This document shows, in pieces, positions 14,401 to 22,770 of a DNA stretch of 64,000 nucleotides. The DNA lies in contig CM037788.1 in assembly GCA_021229015.1 (NCBI GenBank), positions 43,878,696 to 43,942,695 of the forward strand, written 5' to 3'. The position numbers were made by a program, and so were the translations under genes. This stretch comes from Solen grandis. Lineage: Eukaryota; Mollusca; Bivalvia; Adapedonta; Solenidae. The notes beneath the pieces were generated by a model. The model had not been told where the DNA came from. It did not search any database and saw only the letters and a list, made by a program, of their open reading frames with translations. Each line of letters opens with the position of its first letter. The first letter of the stretch is position 1.

Positions 14401-15127
14401 TTAAAAAAAATTTTTATTTTCAAAAGCTTTTCAGGGTTAAATTCACTTTGTTTTTATTCCATATTTTGTCAATTTTTGAATTGTTTAAAAAAATTTCATT
14501 TAAATTTTTTTAATTTTAAAAAAATTTTATAAAAATTTTAAATTTGGAAAAATGTTTTTTCTGTAAAGATTTTTTGAAAATTAATTTTCATTGTGTTTTA
14601 AAAAAAAATAGAATTTTTGGTCTCCCTTGGACAAATTTTTTAAAGGGAAGCAGGGAAATTTTCAGCATAAATGTTTTCCCCAACCCCCTTTAGCCTCCCT
14701 TTCCCCGGGGGGGGTTTCATAAGAGGGAACCCGTATTTCCAATTTAAAACCCACTTCTTTTCCGGCAAAATTTAATTTTTTTGCTTCCAGCTGTTCTTTT
14801 TACTTTTGAATTAACAAGGGGTAAAAGGTTTTTTCCAAAAAACCCTAAAATCATTTGGGGGAAAAACCCAAATTTGTAAGGAAAATTTTGACTTTTTTTT
14901 TTCCAAAATCCATTTTAAAGTCCCAAAAATGTATTCCCTTTTCCTTTGGAAACCTGTCTTGCCAAATCCCAAACCCCGCTCTTGCATATGGACTTTGTCT
15001 TCGTAATTGGAAAAGGCTTTAAAATTAAAAATTTAAAAATTTTTTTTTTGGGTTTTGATTTTTGGCAAAAAGGGTTTTAAAAATTAAAAATTTTTTAAAT
15101 TTTTTGGCCCTATTTCCCTCAAAATTT

Positions 15128-15165
<38 letters not shown>

Positions 15166-18100
15166 TTTAAATTATCTTTAATAACATTTTCCAAATGGGG
15201 GGTTTTGTTAGAAAAACTTTAAAAGGGTAAAATTTAAAAAAGGGAAATTTGGTACCAGTAAAACCCATTACCACCAACCCCTTTTCAATCTTGGTTTTTA
15301 TGGTAACTTTAAATTTTTTTAATTGTAGGGGAAATTTTTCTTTGGGAAAATTTTGAATCCAGGAAAATGATTTTTTTTTTTAAAAATTTTTACTTTAGTT
15401 CCCTGCTTACTAATTTTTTTTTTGTGGCGGGGACCGGGGGTTAACCTGTCCCGGGGGATAAGTACCATCTTTGAAAACTGGCTTATTGAATTTTTTTGAA
15501 AGCCCCGGTGGGAAAAAAAATTCCTTGGTTTTTGGATTTCCCCCATAAGGTTTTTTAGAAAAATAGAAATTGAACTTGAATTTAGTTTTCAAAGAAAATT
15601 CCTTTGATTTTTGATTTTTTCCCCCAAATTTTTATTTCCAAGAAAACTTTGGGGGTAAAACTTTAAAATCTTGGTTTTAAAAATGGTCACCAAATTATGT
15701 TTACAAACGAAATTTTTTATGTTTTTAAACCAGATCCATTTTTTTTTTGTCAAAATTTTTTGTTTTACTTGTTTAAAAATTTTAAAAAGAAATAAAGGGG
15801 TTTTTGAAAATAGTAATTAGGGAAATTAGGATTAGTTAGGTTAAAAATTTTTGAAAATATTGGGTTTTATTTGGCAAAAGGGAGCAGGGCTGGTTTTAAA
15901 TCCCAATCCTTGGGTTAGGGGGATGGTTGAACCAGCCCGGAAACCCCCCCAAGGGAAAGAAAAAACCCCAAGCCCTTTTGTTTAAATTTTTAAGAAATAC
16001 ATTTGGGGGGATCTTTTATCTTTTAGTTTGGGGGGATTAATTTTCCCCTTTGGTTTAGGGGGAAAAATCTAAGGAATAACTTTGGGAGTTTAATTTTTTT
16101 GAAAAGTTTATTATCATGTTGAAAAAGTGGTAATTACTAATACTTATTAGAATATCTAATTTTAAAATTTTTTATTTTGGTTTTAAATTAATTTTTTAAA
16201 TTTTAATTTATATTAAACAAAAGGGAAAAAACTTTTAATTTTTATAGAATAGTTTCATTTTTTTTTTTTTATTTTTGATTTAAATTTTTTCTTTTCAGGG
16301 GGGTTTGAAATGTTTCCGGGGGGTTTAATTGCGCCCCTTTACCAATTTTTTTGCATTTAAAAAACCATCTGGCCCCCAACTCCATTTTGGCCATTGTTCA
16401 ACAAATTTCCTTTCTTTCCCCTAAATTTAGAATTGACTTCACTATATAGAGGTTGGGTTTAAAAAACATGGGTGAACTTCTGGCCCCAAAAGGGGAGTTC
16501 ATCTTTTCCCGGGTGGGGCCCCTTTTTTTAAGATTTAAAAAAACGAAACCCTTTCATCAATTTTTTTTTGCTAACCAAAATTCTAATTGATTAAGGGTTT
16601 AGGGAAAAATAAAAAAACCAGAAATCCTTTTCTAAATCCAACAGAACCAATCCTTTGGGGCCGTCAAAGCCCTTTTTTAAAACCTCTTTATTTTTGGTTT
16701 TTGGATTTTTTAGAAAACTTCCCCCAAAGGGGGGGAAAAAAAAACTGCATTTAAGGGCTAAAGTTGGGTAATACAAAGCAAAATTAAAAATCTTAATGTT
16801 TTCTTTTATGGTGGGGAAACTTTTGAAGGGGGAAAAATTGGAAATGCCAAAATTTTTACGCACCCATGATCAAGGGGCGCTTAGTTGGAAACCCAGGGGC
16901 CTTCAACACAAGGTTACCCTTGGGGTTACCCTAGGGTGCTTTTTGGGATATGGTTTTTTTTAAATTTTTAACCCGACCCAATTTGGGGTTGGAAGGTTGA
17001 TTTTTCACGTGGGATACAAAACTTGGGGGGATTTGGGAATTTTCCCAAATAAAGGTTGCATTTTTTTGGGGTTTGAGTTTGAAGGGGGAAAGGGGCTTAT
17101 TTTGGGCCCAATGGTGTCCCAAAAAACCCTCTTTCCCCAAAAGCTTGTTTCGCCCCGGGCAGTTGGGGCCGACAGTTTCCCCACCAATCAAACATCCCTT
17201 TGCCTTTAACAACATTGTCCCTTCTTCTCTTGAAGGAAAGAATTTTCTGTTCACAAACCAATATGGGACAAGTAGTGGTCCATTTGCAAAGAAGCGTCTC
17301 AGTCACAAACCAGGTTGGATGGTGGGCCTTATCGGTGGAGAAACCTACTCCTTTGAGTTTGAGAATGGAGACCAAATAAAGAATATATCATTCACAGGTC
17401 AATTTGATGGTTTTGAGGTGAGTTTTTTTCACATACACTCTTCAAGAATGTGATCTTAATGATGTATGATTAGAAACTGATGGGGCCATCTTCTTTCTTG
17501 ACCTTCCAAGTTGCAAAGTACAACTGGAGTAAAACAACACAGAACTTGCTATTATTGTATACAATATTAGTCAATACTTGTTATACAATCACAAAAAAAG
17601 CAAAATTTCTTAAGTTTATGAGAAGTGGACAATCATTTCTTTAGATTCACAACAAAATCTTTCCCCAAATCATATTAAACCATCACTGACTGAAGCTAAT
17701 TTATTTCATTACTGGTGTTAGAAAATGATTGCATTATTTTATCTTATTTTATTTAATATATCATCTAATCTTAAAAAAAATATTTCATTCCTTGATTTTG
17801 GTATTTTGACAAGTACACAAAAAGACAGGCATCATAATTAACCCTTTCCCTCATATAGGACACCATGAAAAGACCTATGCGAACAGCATAAAACCAGATC
17901 AGCCTGCGAGTAACTCGCAGGCTGATCAGGTTTTATGCTGTTCGCTGCTCCTTAGTGGTCTGTAAATGAGGATTTTGTAATTAAATTTGATAAGGTTTAA
18001 CTGTGGTTTTCTGCAGATCAGGCTTTATGTGATACCTATTGAGGGCGTCAAAATGAGTCTATATGAGGGAAAGGGTTAATGCAGCTGCACTTGTGTATAA

Positions 18101-18298
18101 TGATATTGTTTTATATATGCATGTTGTAGGGAAGTGACTTTCTGTACATGAAGTATGATGTGGAGGAATATCCTGACCGGTTTTCTATTGATGGTGGGGC
18201 TAACTTTATCAATGAGACTGTAGGAGGTATCGACCCTACAACTGCCAAGAATGGAGATTGGGAATGGGACAATGCAAACAGTGCCATTAAATTCATTG
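2260..18298 (+). CDS. PKHD1L1: Fibrocystin-L (PKHD1L1-like) gene, partial, 16 exons placed
   Basis: Fibrocystin-L is a very large secreted or single-pass surface protein built from TIG/IPT repeats, G8 domains and parallel beta-helix repeats. The exons here give, in order, a lead-in region (SESWYYTCVDVY, CYIDSFFIG), ten TIG repeats with GT.VTI.G.GF and C-ending strands, a cupredoxin-like domain between the fourth and fifth TIG, and two exons from much later in the protein (GWMVGLIGGETY, KNGDWEW). Splice sites are GT..AG and phases agree across exons 1-14. The order matches vertebrate fibrocystin-L as I recall it. The start codon and N-terminus lie upstream of the window. The G8/beta-helix middle is missing between 12389 and 17202, and the C-terminal half is absent after 18298. 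Family assignment is confident; orthology with vertebrate PKHD1L1 rather than PKHD1 is likely because of the cupredoxin-like insertion and the QYSVT region. Confidence 0.9.
2943..3097 (+). CDS. PKHD1L1: PKHD1L1-like exon 2
   Basis: The exon runs from cttgacaacag to tggt|gtaagt, 155 nt, completing a split codon at its start and ending in phase 0. It encodes FHRLRLAPAKPNG, a TSTSQYSVTLSP strand and ECGNEFPLIEL. The QYSVT and CG.. pattern is typical of the fibrocystin-L region before the TIG array. Confidence 0.88.
3508..3661 (+). CDS. PKHD1L1: PKHD1L1-like exon 3
   Basis: The acceptor is cttcttacag, the donor is agaa|gtaaga, and the exon is 154 nt (phase 0 in, 1 out). It encodes VANGRVSSPSSAATYTLSNG and a SGFIDITFNG-like strand, here VTGFIDITFNG. 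This is part of the domain preceding the first TIG. Confidence 0.87.
4000..4190 (+). mobile_element. Old SINE A copy (tRNA-derived)
   Basis: Degenerate similarity to the SINE at 11711: agtggtagtac for the A box, gttgtaggcttcag for the B box, ttcgtccatgaccttc in the body, and an aaataaatagattt tail. It is intronic and clearly old. Confidence 0.4.
4233..4387 (+). CDS. PKHD1L1: PKHD1L1-like exon 4
   Basis: The acceptor is ccactttcag, the donor is gact|gtaagt, 155 nt, ending in phase 0. It encodes LNVSLEGKDFRRELETLAGI, then VEKTGNCANFDLSVTFLSL. This corresponds to the segment with a conserved G.C before the last beta strands of the pre-TIG domain. Confidence 0.87.
4814..5042 (+). CDS. PKHD1L1: PKHD1L1-like exon 5
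   Basis: The acceptor is gtacttgcag, the donor is ttcag|gtaatc, 229 nt (phase 0 in, 1 out). It encodes QVRVIINDVPTACSGDCSF then TWSSGATPSVTEVTPTSG. The C.GDC.FTW motif is highly characteristic of this family just before the TIG array. The exon ends inside the first strand of TIG 1. Confidence 0.92.
5558..5833 (+). CDS. PKHD1L1: PKHD1L1-like exon 6 (TIG 1)
   Basis: The acceptor is ccattaacag, the donor is ggag|gtgagg, 276 nt (phase 1 to 1). It encodes SITITGTGFSTVTVENIVTI, then CQVTAATTTSITCDVGNGP and the opening ISSVTPSTGSLGG of TIG 2. The intron after it holds a piggyBac-like MITE. Confidence 0.92.
6002..6235 (+). mobile_element. piggyBac-like MITE, copy 1
   Basis: A 234-bp element with terminal inverted repeats CCCTTTCCCTCATATAG / CTATGAGGGAAAGGG, flanked on both sides by TTAA (5998-6001 and 6236-6239). 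The TTAA target and CCC..GGG ends are the piggyBac signature. The core is a large palindrome (aaaacctgatcag and ctgatctggtttta around gagttactcgc). It lies in a PKHD1L1-like intron. Confidence 0.8.
6348..6472 (+). CDS. PKHD1L1: PKHD1L1-like exon 7 (TIG 2, first half)
   Basis: The acceptor is catattatag, the donor is agct|gtaagt, 125 nt (phase 1 to 0). It encodes GSILTISGYGFKSDANVTI, then CEMISVQPDQIKCRAPSA, the central strands of a TIG fold. Confidence 0.92.
6662..6791 (+). CDS. PKHD1L1: PKHD1L1-like exon 8 (TIG 2 end, TIG 3 start)
   Basis: The acceptor is gatgttatag, the donor is agag|gtatgt, 130 nt (phase 0 to 1). It encodes NASGTHDVVVTQ, a SYSYESGLTPSVTSVAPSS linker, and ends at the split glycine that opens TIG 3. 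Confidence 0.9.
7136..7316 (+). CDS. PKHD1L1: PKHD1L1-like exon 9 (TIG 3)
   Basis: The acceptor is ttttccaccag, the donor is tgg|gtaagt, 181 nt (phase 1 to 2). It encodes GTVTISGSSFGSSQRNMYL, then VTSWSDNQVVIETGS and EKEVKVDTANGFA. The following 1.5-kb intron contains satellite-like repeats. Confidence 0.9.
7620..8375 (+). repeat. Satellite-like array plus hairpin-headed repeat element
   Basis: Two to three units of about 155-165 bp share ggatagatctcattgaggg, gtgcagtgaccaagaacc and gttattgccctttgtaaa. At 8027 a separate head begins (caatatacaccca, then caacaaagttgt, gggggtatactgg and a ccgtctgtctgtccgg run), followed by one more unit and a tail near 8330-8370 (ggcatattgcatgac). It lies in the intron between exons 9 and 10. 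Confidence 0.6.
8877..9121 (+). CDS. PKHD1L1: PKHD1L1-like exon 10 (TIG 4)
   Basis: The acceptor is gccatattcag, 245 nt (phase 2 to 1). The donor is cctg|gttggt, weaker than its neighbours, but it is the only phase-consistent junction. It encodes LEVTNVYPLQGSLKGG, TRLTVTGSGFGTNVTELDI, and CDPSQVTDTQIVCQIVDAGK. It ends just before the cupredoxin-like domain. Confidence 0.9.
9262..9447 (+). CDS. PKHD1L1: PKHD1L1-like exon 11 (cupredoxin-like, first half)
   Basis: The acceptor is gtttttcag, the donor is aatg|gtaagt, 186 nt (phase 1 to 1). It encodes YYAYDKPNMVINQGDFVRW and TWETPEFVNNIAHAIIEV, a Greek-key start like plastocyanin-type domains. This insertion between TIGs is also seen in vertebrate fibrocystin-L. 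Confidence 0.88.
9519..9665 (+). mobile_element. Old SINE A copy (tRNA-derived)
   Basis: Starts tttggtccagtggtagc (A-box region) and continues ggctttaagttctgaccaag and gatcttcccaggggtgaag, aligning with the SINE at 11711. It is intronic, diverged, and without a clear target duplication. Confidence 0.5.
9778..9951 (+). CDS. PKHD1L1: PKHD1L1-like exon 12 (cupredoxin-like, second half)
   Basis: The acceptor is ggttgcag, the donor is ggag|gtattg, 174 nt (phase 1 to 1). It encodes FEYQFTQVGTYYVWSGYVDE then NYAGTIEVV. No Cys or Met copper ligand is present in the GTYYVWSGY loop, so the domain is probably structural. The GYVDE motif is conserved in the family. Confidence 0.9.
10175..11644 (+). CDS. 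PKHD1L1: PKHD1L1-like exon 13 (large, five TIG repeats)
   Basis: The acceptor is atattccag, the donor is acag|gtaaac, 1470 nt (phase 1 to 1), 489 full codons. It opens with a Cys-containing linker (SSSCQSVTTPLSSC). Five TIG units follow, starting at PRIDAIDRTNG, PIIESIEPSAGS, PSVSAISPDVMDGS, PVISSITPSSGS and PAVSSVNPTAG. It ends at LSSISPTTG, opening a further TIG. It is uninterrupted, whereas earlier TIGs are split over small exons. Confidence 0.95.
11711..11913 (+). mobile_element. SINE A, tRNA-derived, with 15-bp target duplication
   Basis: A 203-bp element. The pol III A box lies in ggtccagtggtaacg and the B box in gggttcgaacccc. The body has catgaccttcccgggtgcaa and the tail ataaaatgaataagttt. 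The flanks AAGAAAAAAGTTTTT are identical at 11696-11710 and 11914-11928. The insertion is in the intron between exons 13 and 14. Confidence 0.85.
12249..12389 (+). CDS. PKHD1L1: PKHD1L1-like exon 14 (TIG 10, start)
   Basis: The acceptor is ctatttctag, the donor is acag|gtttgt, 141 nt (phase 1 to 1). It encodes GCQTVTLAGTGFDDSASITL, then CGQPCGQVSSTSTQYVCKTP. This is the last exon before the corrupted block; the next exon of the family is not found. Confidence 0.88.
12501..12728 (+). mobile_element. piggyBac-like MITE, copy 2 (diverged)
   Basis: Same family and orientation as copy 1. The left TTAA is at 12497-12500. The right end reads ggaaaggggttat, so the right TTAA is altered and a base is added. 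The palindromic core has lost the central ctcgcag. Intronic. Confidence 0.75.
12955..17195. other. Low-quality, homopolymer-expanded sequence block
   Basis: Base texture changes abruptly from about 12955. Runs of 4-10 identical bases (c, g, t and a) follow one another with almost no normal sequence, and texture returns to normal at about 17200, inside an exon. This is typical of unpolished consensus or gap fill, not of a biological repeat. ORFs in it are artefacts. It includes a 28-base A run (15133-15160). Confidence 0.85.
16862..16932 (+). pseudogene. Corrupted PKHD1L1-like exon trace
   Basis: Inside the low-quality block the plus strand reads MIKGRLVGNPGAFNTRLPLG around 16867-16930. This resembles the family segment with a VMID.DGSL.G motif that lies shortly before the exon at 17202. 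Flanking bases are scrambled by homopolymer errors and no splice sites can be trusted. This is an inference from one short stretch. Confidence 0.35.
17202..17417 (+). CDS. PKHD1L1: PKHD1L1-like exon (post beta-helix), 5' part corrupted
   Basis: Clean sequence begins at about 17202 and reads AFNNIVPSSLEGKNFLFTNQ, then FAKKRLSHKPGWMVGLIGG and KNISFTGQFDGFE. The donor is tgag|gtgagt, phase 0 out. This matches the fibrocystin-L segment after the first beta-helix region, far beyond TIG 10. The exon should extend further 5', where bases about 17130-17200 (PGQ.GPTVS) look like a damaged copy of the expected PG.VC..SV.FHR stretch. Confidence 0.85.
17842..18075 (-). mobile_element. piggyBac-like MITE, copy 3
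   Basis: A 234-bp copy in the opposite orientation, with TTAA at 17838-17841 and 18076-18079. It sits in the intron between the last two PKHD1L1-like exons. The palindromic core is perfect over gcctgcgag / ctcgcaggc. Confidence 0.8.
18130..18298 (+). CDS. PKHD1L1: PKHD1L1-like exon, last one in window
   Basis: The acceptor is tgcatgttgtag, the donor is attg|gtaggc, 169 nt (phase 0 to 1). It encodes GSDFLYMKYDVEEYPDRFSI, then TTAKNGDWEWDNANSAIKF. The D.F and KNGDW motifs continue directly from the preceding exon in the family. The coding phase remains open, so more exons must follow, but none is recognised past the gap at 18448. Confidence 0.88.
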
Positions 18299-18447
18299 GT
18301 AGGCTCATATCATAGTTAATCTTTGATTTATTTCTACATAAACATATTGTCAATTTATATTTCAAACTCCTGAAGTGGTTTTATGCATGTTAAATCTATT
18401 TAATTGGACCACAATGTAAGTACATGGATATGAAGACAATCAACAAA

Positions 18448-18547
18448 NNNNNNNNNNNNNNNNNNNNNNNNNNNNNNNNNNNNNNNNNNNNNNNNNNNNN
18501 NNNNNNNNNNNNNNNNNNNNNNNNNNNNNNNNNNNNNNNNNNNNNNN
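18448..18547. other. Assembly gap (100 N)
   Basis: Exactly 100 N, 150 bases after the last PKHD1L1-like exon. Sequence resumes inside a tRNA-derived SINE, so its head is in the gap. The join between the two sides is not proven. Confidence 0.98.
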
Positions 18548-18806
18548 TTCGATCCCCGGCCGCAACATACCAAAGTCGTAAAAAATGGTACTGTTATAGC
18601 TCCCTTGCTTGGCGCTCAGCATATAAGGGTAGTTGCAGAACTGGTTGGCCCGGTGTCAGGATAATGTGACTGGGTGTGGTATCATGCCACATGTCTACGG
18701 CGTGATACTGCAGTGTGGCAGCACTATATCTGTCTCAAGTAGACATCGTCTCCAAATTACTGAAATACTGTCGGTGGGACGTTAAACCCAACAAACAAAC
18801 AAACTT
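18548..18806 (+). mobile_element. SINE B, tRNA-derived, head lost in gap
   Basis: Begins with a B-box remnant ttcgatccccggccgcaac. The body carries cttgcttggcgctcagc, ggtgtcaggataatgtgac and cggtgggacgttaaaccc, and it ends in (acaa)n. Matches the full copy at 23633-23915 in reverse orientation. Confidence 0.75.
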
Positions 18807-19242
18807 CACAAGCATATCGTAAGCATATCAAGATTGCTTCAATTTTCACGTAGATATGCCCCCTTGTCATATTTCTTGAATATATTTCGTCGTCTCTATT
18901 CCTCAGCTACTATTGGTCAGATTTTTATTTAATTTTACATGACTTACAAGTACCATCGCTACTTGCTCATATCTTTGGCATGTCATGATAATCTTCATTT
19001 CAATTGAGCTATTGTCCTTTGTTATATTTAATGAATATATTTTGTCTGTGATATTTCTTGCAAATCATTTGTCTGAGTTGAATGAAACCTGCATGAAACT
19101 GATAACCTTAGTGTATCACTGGTGTGCTTCGATATTCTTAAACATTCTGTCTTTCTATTTACTTTCTTTTTAACATATCTTGGATTGTTGCATATTGCCA
19201 GTTTTGCTGATACATCTCTTGAAATTTTGAAAGTCTACCTGC
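18807..19242. other. No feature recognised
   Basis: AT-rich sequence between a SINE and a hairpin-ended repeat element. Words such as gcatatcgtaagcatatcaag suggest old satellite, but nothing can be assigned. Confidence 0.3.
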
Positions 19243-20170
19243 TTTTAGCTCACCTGAGCACAACATGCTCATGGTTAGCTATTGTGATCTCCTTTTGTCC
19301 GGCGTCCGTACGTCCGTCCGGCATTAACTATAAAACTTTACAGGAATGTTCCGTGGGTGAAGCTCTACCAAAGTTGTTCAAATGGTTCCGGTCCATTGCA
19401 TATCTGGGTCAATGGAGCTAAACATCTCCGAAATCCGAAATCTCAGGGCCTAGAGCTTAGATATTTGGTGTGTGGCATTTTCTGAAGGACTTCTACCAAG
19501 ATTGTTTAAATCATGGTCCGTGGGTCAAAATTGGCCCCGCCCCAGGGGTCACTTGATTTTACATAGACTTACATAGGAAAAATCTTTTTGTCAGAAAAGA
19601 CAAGGCCTAGAATTTAGATATTTGGTGTGACCTAGTAGACCTCTACCAAGTTTGTTCAAATCATGGCACTGGGGTAAATTGGCCCCGCCTTCGGGGTCAC
19701 TTCATATTACACAAACTTAATTATATATGAAAAACTAGAAAAGAAACCACTAGGCCTAGAGTTTAGATATTTAGTATGTAATATTGCCTAGTAAACCTCT
19801 AACAAGTTTGTTCCAATAATGGCCCAGGGGTCAAAATTGGCCCCGCCGTAGTGGTCACTTGGTTTTTACATAGACTTGTTTAGGAAAACCCTCAAAAGAT
19901 CTCTCAGAAACAACAAGGCTTTGGGTTTAGATGTTTCCTAGTGGACCTCAACCAAGACTGTTCAAATCCTGGTCCTGGTATCAAAATTGACTTATTAAAG
20001 CTGTGACCTTCAAAATTTGAATGGCAGGTACAGTTTTCGCATGGAATTTAGATGATCTTGCTGTATTTTGCATGGATTATTTATTCAGTATGACTCATAA
20101 CCCTATAGTATGCAATGAAGGCAATGTTTATCAGGTGAGCGATTCAGGGTCATTTTGGCCCTCTTGTTTT
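19243..20170 (+). mobile_element. Hairpin-ended array element H1
   Basis: The left end is ttttagctcacctgagcac, followed by a hairpin partner (gtgctca-like: catgctcatggttagct) and ttttgtccggcgtccg. The right end is caggtgagcgattcaggg followed by cattttggccctcttgttt. In between are diverged units of about 150-165 bp marked by caaggcctagaatttagat, ggccccgcc and ggggtcacttg. No ORF. Likely a non-autonomous transposable element. Confidence 0.7.
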
Positions 20171-20199
20171 TTTGTTGTTGTTTTTTTCAAAAATTAAGG

Positions 20200-22770
20200 G
20201 TTTTTTTTTTTTTAGAAAAAAGCAATCAAGTGATTAAGACTAACTGCAGAAGTGCATGAAAGAACGGTTTAAATGAATTCTTATTTCTCAACAAACTTCC
20301 TTATAGGATGTCCAATTTCAAAAAGCTAGGTATCATAAGAAGGGTCTTCAAATTTCCAACATTTAAAGTGTTTCATGTTTCAACTTTTTTGTTACGGCTT
20401 TTTAGATATAGAAAGTCATTTTTTCAAGAAAAAGGCAAAAATCGGCAAAAAGATGTTTATGTCAATTATTGCCCTTCGACAAATAACTATATAATTAATG
20501 GTCCGATCATTAAAATCTGCATACCATTAGATCCGCATAGCATAATGCTAAAATACTGTTCTTTATGTTATTTTCAAAAAATAATAGTTTCTTAGAAAAA
20601 AGCAATTAAGTGATTGGGAGTAACTGCAGAAGTACATGAAAAACAGTTTAAATGAATTCTTATTTCTTATCAAACTTCCTTATATGATTTCCAATATTAA
20701 AAAGCTAGGTACCGTTTTATTCAGGTCTTTTAATTCCCCACGTTTCACACGCTATATAAATGTATGTATCTTTAACCACTTTTTAGATATGGACGGTTAA
20801 ACCTTGAGAAAACGGCAAAAATCGGGGAAAACATGTTCATGTCGTTTTGTTTTCCCCCTTTAACTTAATGAATATTAAGTCAATCTTTTATATTTAAACA
20901 CCAAAAAAAAAAAAAAACGGCCGAAGAAAAAACCGATAATTGACATGTGACATTGAACATTTTTCCTGAAACGAAAGTGACTAATGGCAATATGATGCAC
21001 TATTGCACCTTCAGTGAAAACTTTATGCAAATCGCCCCAAAACCAAGGCTGTAGTGCTAAAAAACCGTACCTTTTGAATTAAAAGTTTTTTAACGCGTTA
21101 TGACGTCAAATGGCGTCAGTCTTCTCAGAGCTGAAAGAAATCCATAGGAAACATGTTCTGCCAAAATTTCAAGTTTCTAGCTTATCTGAGAATTTCGTTA
21201 TACTTAAATACATTTTCAGGTCCAAAGTTCGAAACTTGGTTCAGCCATAGACCCTTAGTCGTTTTGAATCTTGCAAAAAGTATTTAATCCTGCACAACTA
21301 AATCATAATACATACATTTTGTGAAAAAAAAATCAAGTGAATCGGTTTAGAAATTACGGCTGTAGAGCGCGTGAAAGCTTTTAGTAGCTATTTTCAGCTC
21401 TGACTTCATGTGACGTCACATGAAAAAAATGCAATCAAAAGTGCCAAAATCACTGTGAATACTGTTAAGAGTTCATACTTTTGCCTTATCGGCAACCTTT
21501 TTTAATTTGATCCTTAAAAGGAAGAAAAAGGTAGAATAATAAGAAGAAGAAGAAGAAAAAACATAACAAACCCAATAGGTCTTTCTGCTTGAGGCAGAAA
21601 GCCCTAATTAAAGTTTGGAGAAAGCAGTAATGACAAAGACAATATGCTTATCAGTCCTGGTGTACACCAGTGCATCCTAAAATGCACCTCATTCTCTCAA
21701 ATACGCATCGCAATTCACCTTTCAGCACGGACACTCTTGCCTGCGTAGGAATGTCCGGATCATGGGTAACCAGCCCAACAATTGCTTTCTTTCCATACTT
21801 CAAATTGCTAGATTTTCGTATACAGCCCTTATCCGAAAAACATGCCATGTTTGATGACATAATTACTTGAAATTTTCAGGATATTTTGCATATTTTAGGC
21901 TGCGGCATTCGTGCAAATTTCAAATTCATGCATCAACTTGCCGATATTATATGACTGTTTTAATAATTCTTGCTTAAATATGCATGACGTCACAATCACG
22001 TGACCAAACAAATATTCCTATCAGTATACATCACTTCACATTTCAGTATGTTAATCCTGAAAAAATCATAATGTTTGATTCAAAGTTCATGAAACTACAG
22101 CGTTTCAATTTCGTTAAAAGTACACTTTTCGTCTTTCTGCCATAACTCAACCTATTCAACCCCCGATCTTCAAAAACTAAATATCACCTGAAAGATCTTT
22201 CAAAGCACTATAAATTTTACCCAAGTGTCTAGGTAGATTGTTTTCATTTTTGAGATACACCTTGCCGAATAAAAACACCTATAACTGACATATGACCTTG
22301 ACCTTTACGATATTCCGGAAACGGAAGTGACTAAGGAAAATGAGATGCTATGTTGCACATTCAGTGAAAATTTTATGCAAATCGGTCAAAAGTTAAGGCA
22401 TGTAGGGCTAAAAAAAAACCTTCATTTTGGATTAAAAGTTTGTTAACGCGTCATGACGTCATTTACGTAATACGACGTCAGTCTTTTCAGAGTTCTGTCC
22501 AAATTTTAAGTTTCTAGCTTATCTGAATTGTCTAAATCGCAATCCATACATTCTCTGAAAAAATCAAGTTAATTGGTCAAGAAATGACGGCTGTAGAGCG
22601 CGTACAAGCTTTGGTAGCTTTTTTCAACCCTGACGTCACGTGACGTCACATGAAGAAAAAATACTGCTGTAATCAAAAGCTCCAAAGACACTGTGCATAC
22701 TGTTAAAATTTCATGCTGCTACCAAATCAGTAACCTGTTTTAATTTGAACCTCAAAAGGAATAAAAACAA
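20200..22770 (+). repeat. Nested duplicated repeat, TGACGTCA-rich
   Basis: Two duplications are visible. The stretch 20221-20340 recurs at 20601-20710 (ctgcagaagt, catgaaa, gaattcttatttct). The stretch 20938-21527 recurs diverged at 22285-22768 (gtgactaa, tgcaccttcagtgaaaa, tttaacgcg, atgacgtca, gtgacgtcacatga). A palindrome ctttctgcttgaggcagaaag at 21581-21601 marks a possible element end. No coding capacity. Confidence 0.6.

Noticed and set aside
13500..17100. Several 60-112 codon ORFs rich in Phe, Lys and Pro
   Set aside because: They lie in the corrupted homopolymer block and their composition simply mirrors runs of t, a and c.
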